A stretch of DNA of 17,831 nucleotides, from positions 1-17,831 of the forward strand of contig MNZY01000159.1 of NCBI GenBank assembly GCA_001873845.1, given 5' to 3'. Of this stretch, positions 7,994-13,823 are shown one piece after another (position 1 is the stretch's first letter; each line of letters begins with the position of its first letter). The position numbers and the translations under genes were made by a program. Origin of the DNA: Candidatus Altarchaeum sp. CG2_30_32_3053 (GTDB lineage: Archaea; Altiarchaeota; Altiarchaeia; Altiarchaeales; Altiarchaeaceae). The notes below the pieces were generated by a model. The model was given only the letters and a program-made list of their open reading frames with translations. It was not told where the DNA came from and searched no databases.

Positions 7994-9024
7994 AATGCAC
8001 AAAATGTCCAAAAGACGCAATAATAAATTTACGCTACAACGGACTAAATTTATGCAGGAACTGCTTTGTTGAATATTTTGAAAAAAGAGCAAGAGTGACA
8101 ATAAGAAATTTTAATATGATTGATGCAGGCGATAGAATTGCCGTTGGTCTCTCCGGAGGAAAGGATTCTTCTTCATTGCTTTACTTTTTAAAAAATTTTT
8201 CAGAAAAAAGAAGGACAGAAATTCTGGCAATAACAATAGATGTCGGGATTAATGATAGGGATAGCAAATACGGGAAAGAAACATTAAAAAATGCAAAAGA
8301 AGTGTGCCAAAGACATGGAATTGAGCACCACATTTATTCATTTAAAGACGAAACAGGAATGACAATTGATGAAATTTATGCAATGTTCAAATCCGCAAAG
8401 GGTCTAAACATCTCCGAACAAAGTGGGGTGAAAATTTGCAGTAACGATGTTGCCGGCGGAAGCAAAGGACTATGTACATATTGTGGTGTGCTGAGAAGGG
8501 ATTTGCTTAACAAAAAGGCAAAGGAATTAAAATGCAGCAAGTTAGCCATTGCCCATAATTTAGAGGATGAAGGCCAGACCTTTTTGATGAACATCGTCAG
8601 AGGAGACATTGAGAAAATAATCTGGGGAAGTGGTTTAATTAAAGATGAACAACTGATTCCGAGAATAAAACCGTTTATAAAATCGCCTGAAGACGAAGTA
8701 AAGTTATATGCGAAAATAAATTTTCCGGGATTGAATTTTGAACACATCTGTCCTTACAGAAAAGATGCTTACAGGAAAACATTCAAGGATATTTTAAATC
8801 TACTGAACAGGAGGCATCCGGGAAGTAATTTTCAGATATTTGGAAACAATCAAAGGTTAAGAAATTTATTGCTGAAGAATTATAAAGTAGAGAATGTCCG
8901 GTTCTGTCCAATTTGTGGAAATTTATGCAGTGGGGAAATATGCAAGAGATGCGAATTGCTGAAAAAAATAAAAAATAACAGGAAGATAAAATCAAAAAAG
9001 GTTAAAGTTACGGATTTAAAATAA
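7990..9024 (+). CDS. TtuA/Ncs6-family tRNA 2-thiolation enzyme
   Basis: The 344-residue protein has the full TtuA/Ncs6 layout: an N-terminal zinc site (C3, C6, C22, C25), the PP-loop SGGKDS at 55-60 for adenylating the uridine C2 oxygen, the CTYCG pair (C162, C165) plus C254 in HICPYR, which in TtuA hold a [4Fe-4S] cluster, and a C-terminal zinc site (C306, C309, C318, C321; C313 is also nearby). The family thiolates uridine at position 54 (TtuA) or 34 (Ncs6/NcsA) of tRNA, with sulfur from a ubiquitin-like carrier. The sequence does not decide which. Its ATG overlaps the stop of the broken AlbA_2 gene (ATGA), so the pair was once translationally coupled. The basic tail (KIKNNRKIKSKKVK) may bind RNA. 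Confidence 0.88.
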   Translation: MKCTKCPKDAIINLRYNGLNLCRNCFVEYFEKRARVTIRNFNMIDAGDRIAVGLSGGKDSSSLLYFLKNFSEKRRTEILAITIDVGINDRDSKYGKETLKNAKEVCQRHGIEHHIYSFKDETGMTIDEIYAMFKSAKGLNISEQSGVKICSNDVAGGSKGLCTYCGVLRRDLLNKKAKELKCSKLAIAHNLEDEGQTFLMNIVRGDIEKIIWGSGLIKDEQLIPRIKPFIKSPEDEVKLYAKINFPGLNFEHICPYRKDAYRKTFKDILNLLNRRHPGSNFQIFGNNQRLRNLLLKNYKVENVRFCPICGNLCSGEICKRCELLKKIKNNRKIKSKKVKVTDLK

Positions 9025-9148
9025 TGTGATAAATTCTTTGTGTTGAAGCAATGCTTGTTGCAAATCCGCTGGCAATATTGAAATTATTTTAGATATTTTT
9101 GTATCCGTCTGCTAAAATACATATAAATTACAATCATAATATATTAAC

Positions 9149-9172
9149 ATAAATTTAATACCCCCGAATAGT
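9149..9172 (+). mobile_element. Solo IS1-type terminal sequence upstream of the prenyltransferase gene
   Basis: These 24 bases match the right end of the IS1-family element at 3854-3877 in 22 of 24 positions; only the centre differs (CCTCT versus CCCCC). No left end and no transposase fragment are visible nearby. The match ends 17 bases before the ATG of the next gene and includes an ATAAATTTAATA stretch that could serve as its TATA box. It could be a relic of an excised or deleted copy. Confidence 0.6.
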
Positions 9173-9189
9173 AGTTTATTATTCAAACA

Positions 9190-10044
9190 ATGAAAAAAAT
9201 TTATCCATTTATTGAATTGTGCAGACCCTTTACCTCTGCATTAACTTCACTCGCGGTTGTTGCCGCAATATTAATTGAAGCAGGAAACAATATAATAAAT
9301 TATTTTTGGATAATGTTAATTGCTGCTGTTGCTATCTTTCTTTTCTCATCTGCTGGAAATGTCTTAAACGATTACTTTGACAGAAAGATAGACAAAATAA
9401 ACCGTCCCGAAAGGCCAATACCCTCAAACAAGGTTAAAGCAGGCGATGCGTTAAAATTTTCAGTTGTTTTATTTTTACTCTCACTAATGCTTGCGATTTT
9501 TTTAAATTTTTTTTGTATTATTATTGCCCTAGTTGCCTTCTTTTTTCAGATAATGTATGAATTAAAATTCAAACAGCATTATTTATCAAAAAACTGGACA
9601 ATTGCCTTTCTTACAAGCATGCTTTTTGTATTCGGGTGGGCTGCTGTCAACGGTGGAGTTGCGGTAAAAAATTTTGAATCTTTGCTCCATAGTCCAAGTA
9701 TTATATTTGGAGTTTTTGCTTTTCTAGCAATATTCGGAAGAGAAATTATAAAGGACATAGAGGATTTCAAGGGAGATACTAACCGCCTTACATTGCCAAA
9801 GAAAATCGGAACACGGAATGCAGGAATTGTTGCTGCTGCCTTTTTGCTGCTTTCTGTTGTACTTTCTCCAGTTCCTTATCTATATTTAAAATTTAATCTT
9901 GCTTACGTTGCCCTGGTCTCTATTACTGATTTAATGTTTATTTACGGCACAATTATTCAGTTAAAAAATCCAAAAAATGCACGAAAAATCATAAAGATTG
10001 GAATGCTGATCGCGTTAATTGCGTTTATTATAGGGAAATTTTAA
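9190..10044 (+). CDS. UbiA-family prenyltransferase, probable digeranylgeranylglyceryl phosphate synthase
   Basis: The 284-residue protein has about eight to nine membrane segments and both Asp-rich UbiA motifs: NDYFDRKIDKINRPERP at residues 60-76 and REIIKDIEDFKGD at 184-196. This length and the NRPERPIPS sequence fit the archaeal (S)-2,3-di-O-geranylgeranylglyceryl phosphate synthase, which attaches the second geranylgeranyl chain to the glycerol phosphate backbone of ether lipids. Other UbiA activities cannot be excluded from sequence alone. The ATG at 9190 opens into the usual KIYPFIELCRP segment and lies 17 bases after a sequence like an IS1 end. No Shine-Dalgarno is present. Its 3' end overlaps the convergent small gene by 30 bases. 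Confidence 0.87.
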   Translation: MKKIYPFIELCRPFTSALTSLAVVAAILIEAGNNIINYFWIMLIAAVAIFLFSSAGNVLNDYFDRKIDKINRPERPIPSNKVKAGDALKFSVVLFLLSLMLAIFLNFFCIIIALVAFFFQIMYELKFKQHYLSKNWTIAFLTSMLFVFGWAAVNGGVAVKNFESLLHSPSIIFGVFAFLAIFGREIIKDIEDFKGDTNRLTLPKKIGTRNAGIVAAAFLLLSVVLSPVPYLYLKFNLAYVALVSITDLMFIYGTIIQLKNPKNARKIIKIGMLIALIAFIIGKF

Positions 10045-10368
10045 ATGACTGCATTTGCCGATTATTTTTCTGATTACCACTCCCCTGACCTTCTCTCTGG
10101 TATTTCTGTCTGTTATCGTTTCTAAGTTATTTTCAAGCGTTTCCAGTATTGTGGATGTTATGTTATCTAATTCTACTATGGTTTTTTCATTCACGGATTT
10201 CGGGACTCTTACTTTTTTCATTCCGGGTTGCGCCAGAATTTTGCAGTATCTTGCTTTCATTTTTTCCTCAAAATCAATATGCGTTTTTCCGTTGGTAATT
10301 TGCCATCCCGTAAGCGTGCGTATGACTTCCGGTTCTTTCCTGAATCTGGGAAGCGCTGCCACTTCCAT
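10015..10368 (-). CDS. Hypothetical protein, convergent with the prenyltransferase gene
   Basis: I do not recognise this 117-residue protein. It is soluble and basic, with a Trp-containing N-terminal stretch (VIRTLTGWQITNGKTHIDF), a central basic stretch (GMKKVRVPKSVNEKT) and a helical, charged C-terminus (LENNLETITDRNTREKVRG). Amino-acid composition looks like that of a real protein, whereas the opposite strand reads as a Phe/Ser-rich shadow. A TATA-like run of T followed by AAAT lies about 20 bases upstream of the ATG. Its 3' end overlaps the prenyltransferase gene by 30 bases. It could be a truncated relic of a longer gene, since the frame stays open for 14 codons before the ATG without another good start. 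Confidence 0.5.
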   Translation of the reverse strand: MEVAALPRFRKEPEVIRTLTGWQITNGKTHIDFEEKMKARYCKILAQPGMKKVRVPKSVNEKTIVELDNITSTILETLENNLETITDRNTREKVRGVVIRKIIGKCSHLKFPYNKRN

Positions 10369-10861
10369 GTCCAGGGATTCTGATTTAAAAAAACTCTATG
10401 CAAAAACACACATCTTTTTCCTGCATCTGCCTGTAATTTTGTAAATAACTTTTTGTAACTATTTTCAAAACGAAATTTTGAAATACTGAAACCTTTGGTT
10501 TCGGCCTTTAAAAACCTATAAGATTTTCAATCTTATTTTAAATTTCATTAGAAATTTTAAATCTCCGAACGGAGTGAGTGTAACAGCGGGGTGATTTATT
10601 TTTATTTCATTTATACTTAACAACTCCAAAAACTGCGCTTTTATCAACTAGAGTACAATTATTATAATCAACAACGGCAAAAGATGCACTTTTTTATAGC
10701 ACTTTTTCAAAATCACAGAGATTTAAATTTAAAATATATAAACGTAGCGAAACAAAATGAGCGTATTTTAAAGATTTGAAAAAAGCAATTTATAAAGTTG
10801 CACAGTATAACTGCTGCTCTTAACTTTTTAAATAACCACTATAAATTAATTTTTAAAATTT
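10369..10861. repeat. Non-coding region with a five-hairpin array
   Basis: No supportable gene. After the short promoter of the minus-strand hypothetical gene, five consecutive stem-loops follow within 112 bases: 10463-10470 with 10476-10483; 10488-10493 with 10497-10502; 10518-10525 with 10529-10536; 10540-10546 with 10551-10557; and 10563-10566 with 10571-10574. All have loops of 3-5 bases and different stem sequences. The motif variant GAACGGAGTGAG is at 10567-10578. Near 10606-10640 a TATACTTAACAAC stretch resembles the 128-bp repeat. The rest is A/T-rich and unremarkable. It lies downstream of the SRP54 gene. Confidence 0.7.
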
Positions 10862-12187
10862 CTACATATTCATCATTTTTCCCATCCCTAATTTCTTCAT
10901 AAAACCTGCTAATTTTCTTTCGTCATTCATTGTTTTTACATATCTTTTCATTACTTTATACATCTTAAGCAACTCATAGACCTCCCGCTCTTTTTTTCCC
11001 GAGCCGCCTACAATTCTCGCTACTCTTTTTGAATCAATAATTTCAGGATTTTCTTTTTCTTTTTTCGTCATTGAATCCATTATAAATTTATAAATTTTTA
11101 GTTTTTCATCCTGCATTTCCATAAATTCCTTGGGAATTTTAATTCCTCCTGTGGGAAGCATTTCAACAATTTTGTTCAAAGTGCCAAGTTTCTTTATCTC
11201 CCGAATCTGAATATACAAATCATTCAGGGTAAATTTGCCTTTAACAAGGTAGTTTGTTATCTCATCAGTAAACTCCATTTCCTGTGCCTTTTCAAGCAGC
11301 CCTTCAATATCTCCGAAGCCCAAAATTTTTGAGACAAATCTCGGAGCATCAAATTCCTCAAATTCATTATTATGCTCTCCAACACCTATAAAATAGACCT
11401 TTGCATTGGTTGTTTTACACGCAGAAATTGCACCCCCCCCCTTTGCCGTTCCGTCTAATTTTGTTAAGATAACTCCGGTAACATTGCATGATTTCTTAAA
11501 CGCTTCCGCCTGTTCTCCTGCCAATTGTCCTATTGTTCCATCCAATACAAGCAAAACATGTTCTGGTTTTATTTCCGTATAGACCAGATTTATATCCCTC
11601 ATCAAATCATTATCCAATTTATTTCTTCCTTCGCTGTCAATTATAATAACATCCTTGTCTTTTAAAATTTCAAGTCCCTTTTTGATGATGTTGAGAGAAA
11701 TTTTTTCATTCGGATCCCCGTAGAAGGGTGTTTTTATTTCTTCTGCCAGCTGCATTAACTGGGTATAGGCACCTGCTCTGAAGGTATCTGCACATATAAG
11801 CCCGACCTTAAAGCCCTTTTTGTTATAATATTTCGCCAGCTTTGCAGCAGTTGTCGTCTTTCCGCCTCCCTGAATTCCGACGAGTAAAATTTTATCACCT
11901 TTCTTTAAATTTATTTTATCACCTTTTCCAAGCAAAGATGTTAGTTCATCATAGGTTATCTTAATGATGTGCTCTTTCCTGTCTAAAAGTCCGGGTGGTT
12001 TTTCAAGCAGCCCCTTGTCTTCTATTCTCTTTGAAATTTCAAGCACCAAACGGACATTCACATCTGATGAAATCAGGGCTTTTTGAACTTCTTTTATGAA
12101 TTCCTTTATGACTTTTTTATCTACAACAACTGCCTTTCTTAATGAGGTAATTGCATTTCTTAATCCATCGCTTAGTTTATCAAACAC
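10862..12187 (-). CDS. Signal recognition particle protein SRP54
   Basis: The 441-residue protein has the N domain (1-85), the GTPase G domain and the Met-rich M domain (about 305-441, ending in GMGKMMNM). GTPase motifs are GIQGGGKT (104-111), DTFRAGA (134-140), TKLDGTAKGGG (242-252) and GVGE (268-271). It binds signal peptides and 7S RNA at the ribosome and docks with FtsY. The G3 motif reads DSEGR (184-188) instead of the usual DTAGR or DSAGR, an uncommon substitution next to the gamma-phosphate site. The GGG in TAKGGG is encoded by a run of nine G, striking in this AT-rich genome. The start is a GTG at 12187, with three 12-bp tandem repeats just upstream. tRNA-Leu and SRP RNA lie upstream on the same strand. 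Confidence 0.95.
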   Translation of the reverse strand: MFDKLSDGLRNAITSLRKAVVVDKKVIKEFIKEVQKALISSDVNVRLVLEISKRIEDKGLLEKPPGLLDRKEHIIKITYDELTSLLGKGDKINLKKGDKILLVGIQGGGKTTTAAKLAKYYNKKGFKVGLICADTFRAGAYTQLMQLAEEIKTPFYGDPNEKISLNIIKKGLEILKDKDVIIIDSEGRNKLDNDLMRDINLVYTEIKPEHVLLVLDGTIGQLAGEQAEAFKKSCNVTGVILTKLDGTAKGGGAISACKTTNAKVYFIGVGEHNNEFEEFDAPRFVSKILGFGDIEGLLEKAQEMEFTDEITNYLVKGKFTLNDLYIQIREIKKLGTLNKIVEMLPTGGIKIPKEFMEMQDEKLKIYKFIMDSMTKKEKENPEIIDSKRVARIVGGSGKKEREVYELLKMYKVMKRYVKTMNDERKLAGFMKKLGMGKMMNM

Positions 12188-12200
12188 CGTAATGAAATTT

Positions 12201-12246
12201 AATTTTAATACTAATTTTAATACTAATTTTAATACTAATTTTAAGA
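12201..12246 (-). repeat. 12-bp tandem repeat (3.5 copies) upstream of SRP54
   Basis: AATTTTAATACT is repeated perfectly three times from 12201 to 12236, with a partial fourth copy to about 12246. Relative to the minus-strand GTG at 12187 this covers -14 to -59, the position of an archaeal core promoter. Confidence 0.85.
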
Positions 12247-12471
12247 CCGAAATTTAAAAATTTATCTGCTGTAAATTTATCAGCATTTGCTTAAATTTAC
12301 TATTTCAAAATAGCAAAGATTTTGAAAATATTCGTGCATTAGCGAGGTTATTTAAAAATTTAAAATTCATAAATTTTTAAATATATGAACGAAGTCCGCT
12401 CACTTACACTCACTTCGTTCCACTCCCTTCGTTCGTGCATTTTAAATTCTCTGCAAATTTGAAAATTTCTT
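12247..12471. repeat. Hairpin cluster between tRNA-Leu and SRP54
   Basis: No gene is visible. Stem-loops include 12267-12271 with 12281-12285, 12303-12311 with 12319-12327, a perfect 13-bp stem at 12350-12362 with 12370-12382, and a 9-bp stem GAACGAAGT/ACTTCGTTC at 12387-12395 with 12412-12420. The shared motif occurs here as CTCACTTCGTTC (12409-12420) and the variant CTCCCTTCGTTC (12423-12434). It lies immediately downstream of the tRNA, so it may terminate or process the RNA transcript. Confidence 0.65.
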
Positions 12472-12554
12472 TGCGGGGGGAGGGATTCGAACCCACGAAT
12501 GCTTTCACAGGTAGGTCTTGAGCCTACCCCCTTTGACCGCTTGGGAACCCCCGC
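12472..12554 (-). tRNA. tRNA-Leu (anticodon CAA)
   Basis: On the minus strand the sequence folds as a class II tRNA. It has the acceptor GCGGGGG/CCCCCGC, D arm CCCAAGCGGTCAAAGGG, anticodon stem GTAGG/CCTAC with loop CTCAAGA (anticodon CAA, complement of 12518-12520), a short variable arm TGT-GAAA-GCA, and T loop TTCGAAT. The discriminator is A, as expected for leucine, and CCA is not encoded. The T stem contains one T-T mismatch (GTGGG/CCCTC). It starts about 22 bases after the 3' end of the SRP RNA on the same strand, so the two are probably one transcript. Confidence 0.93.
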
Positions 12555-12576
12555 AAAACTATATTAATAAATAAAT

Positions 12577-12841
12577 TGAGCGTGTGCAGGAATTTAAACC
12601 TTCTGCTATAAGCGACTACCTGCAACCTTCCTCCTCTCCGCTACCCAACAAGCACAAATAGCATGATTATGGCTGCTCCGATCAAGGTCTGACCAGATTC
12701 TCATACCACTTGCCTCGCAGGACGAAAATTCATTGTCTGAATTACGGATCACAAATAACAAAAGATTTATTTTCCCGCACTTCGATCCTCCTTTAGACGG
12801 TTTGGAGTTACAGGTGACGCCTAATCACCCGACCTAGCTCA
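12577..12841 (-). ncRNA. Archaeal SRP (7S) RNA
   Basis: Read on the minus strand, the 5' part has the Alu-domain pattern (GAGCTAGGTCGGGTG, then CACCTGTAACTCC). The S domain has GTGGTATGAG, GGTCAGACC and GGAGCAGCC, the conserved SRP54-binding helix 8 region, and GTGCTTGTTGGGTAGCGG. Terminal TGAGC/GCTCA can pair as helix 1, and GTGCGGGAA pairs with TTCCTGCAC in helix 5. A helix-6 hairpin AATTCA-GACAA-TGAATT is present. Boundaries are set by the terminal pairing and may be off by some bases. The distal loop of helix 8 reads CC-TTGATC-GG, not the common GGAA-type tetraloop. Together with SRP54 downstream it forms the core of the signal recognition particle. Confidence 0.88.
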
Positions 12842-12850
12842 TATAATAAT

Positions 12851-12880
12851 CATACACTGTCATACAACATCATACAACCT
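12851..12880 (-). promoter_or_regulatory. Three 10-bp repeats at the SRP RNA promoter
   Basis: CATACA recurs exactly every 10 bases (12851, 12861, 12871), read as TGTATG on the transcribed strand. The array lies about 10-40 bases before the inferred 5' end of SRP RNA and includes the place expected for the TATA box. A period of one helical turn would put all copies on the same face of DNA. Confidence 0.6.
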
Positions 12881-13006
12881 GAGTTTCCCACCCTAGCGTA
12901 AAAGTTTGGGCGTAATTTTTAAATCCCAAAGATTTAAAAAGATACGAACGAAGTGAGCGTATTTTTGTTGTTAAGTATAATTAATTTTGTAAATTTTTAA
13001 AATTAC
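12879..13006 (+). repeat. 128-bp dispersed repeat, copy 2
   Basis: This is the inverted partner of 2251-2378, aligned without gaps and with about 6 mismatches by hand. It contains the perfect hairpin around GATTTAAAAA, the GAACGAAGTGAG motif at 12946-12957 and an ATACG/CGTAT hairpin followed by TTTTT that resembles a terminator on the + strand. It sits directly upstream of the SRP RNA. The rest of the intergenic stretch to 13167 is A/T-rich. Confidence 0.88.
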
Positions 13007-13111
13007 CAATAAATTTTTTGATGGTGGGAATGATGGGATACAACATTAATAAATCAATCTGTTAAATTTTGTAATAAATTATGTCTTAAAAATTACTTTT
13101 TAAATAATTAT

Positions 13112-13150
13112 AATTGTTTGATTTTTAAAACAATTGTTTGATTTTTAAAA
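13112..13150 (+). repeat. Duplicated 19-bp AT-rich unit upstream of the phosphatase gene
   Basis: A 19-base unit (AATTGTTTGATTTTTAAAA) occurs at 13112-13130 and again, one C apart, at 13132-13150. It covers -18 to -56 relative to the ATG at 13168, where the TATA box should be. Confidence 0.85.
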
Positions 13151-13167
13151 TTTTTAAACTTTCCAAA

Positions 13168-13785
13168 ATGGCGAATTTAATTGCATTTGACCTTGACGGT
13201 GTCCTGCTTGACGGAAAAGGAAGCTGGATGGAACTGCATAAATTTATGGGCACGGAAAAATTTTCCGAAGAAAACGGAAGGCAATACTATTCCGGCAAAA
13301 TACCCTTTGATGAATGGGTAAGGCGGGATATTGACTTGTGGAAAGGATTTGATGCGAACAAAATTTCTGAAGCAGGTAAAAGAGTTGAAGTGATGAAAGG
13401 AATAGAAGTAATTAAAAATTTAAGTAAAAATTACAAGATGGCAATTATAAGCGGCGGAATAAAACAGATGGCAAATAAAATTTTTGAAAAATGTGTTTTT
13501 GACCATTGCTATGCAAATGAAATAATAGTTAAGGATGAAAAAATTTTTGATGTTGATATGAAGGTAAATTTTGAGAATAAAGGGGAAATTCTGGAAGAAA
13601 TTGCAGGATATGAAAATGTTGGTTTAAGCGATTGTATTGCTATTGGCGACTTTATCAATGATATTCCGATGTTTAAAAAGGCGGGATTCAGTATTGCATT
13701 TAATCCGAAACACAATAGCGTTGTAGAGAATGCAGATGTTGTAATCCGCAACAAGGATTTGAGGGAAATTTTGAGGTATTTATAA
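13168..13785 (+). CDS. HAD-family phosphatase, phosphoserine phosphatase-like (SerB)
   Basis: The 205-residue protein has all HAD motifs: DLDGVLLD (nucleophile D8 and acid/base D10), SGG at 95-97, a motif III lysine (probably K138), and GDFINDIPMF at 160-169 with Mg-binding D161 and D165. The helical cap between motifs I and II and the SGG motif fit the phosphoserine phosphatase/SerB subfamily, the last step of serine synthesis. Other small phosphate esters remain possible. I chose the ATG at 13168, since the HAD motif begins seven residues later. The in-frame TTG at 13138 lies inside a duplicated promoter-like repeat. It converges with the Gate-protein operon, 38 bases apart. Confidence 0.85.
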   Translation: MANLIAFDLDGVLLDGKGSWMELHKFMGTEKFSEENGRQYYSGKIPFDEWVRRDIDLWKGFDANKISEAGKRVEVMKGIEVIKNLSKNYKMAIISGGIKQMANKIFEKCVFDHCYANEIIVKDEKIFDVDMKVNFENKGEILEEIAGYENVGLSDCIAIGDFINDIPMFKKAGFSIAFNPKHNSVVENADVVIRNKDLREILRYL

Positions 13786-13823
13786 GTTGTTAAATTTAAT
13801 ATTAAGAGCAATCATCAAAAATT

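Noticed and set aside
10055..10444. Plus-strand open frame opposite the small hypothetical gene
   Set aside because: Composition (Phe, Ser, Leu, Val rich) is typical of the complement of an A-rich coding strand. The minus-strand frame looks more like a protein.
10463..10574. CRISPR array
   Set aside because: The hairpins differ in sequence, have no constant repeat with spacers, and no cas gene is in the window. The same holds for the 12-bp tandem repeats, which have no spacers.
12472..12554. Integration (att) site at the tRNA gene
   Set aside because: No repeated tRNA 3' end and no integrase were found nearby.
2251..13006. Composite transposon or genomic island bounded by the 128-bp inverted repeats
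   Set aside because: The interval holds housekeeping genes (SRP54, lipid synthesis, pyrI), and no recombinase or target duplication is linked to the repeats.
13138..13167. TTG start of the phosphatase gene
   Set aside because: It lies inside a duplicated promoter-like repeat. The HAD motif follows normally from ATG 13168.
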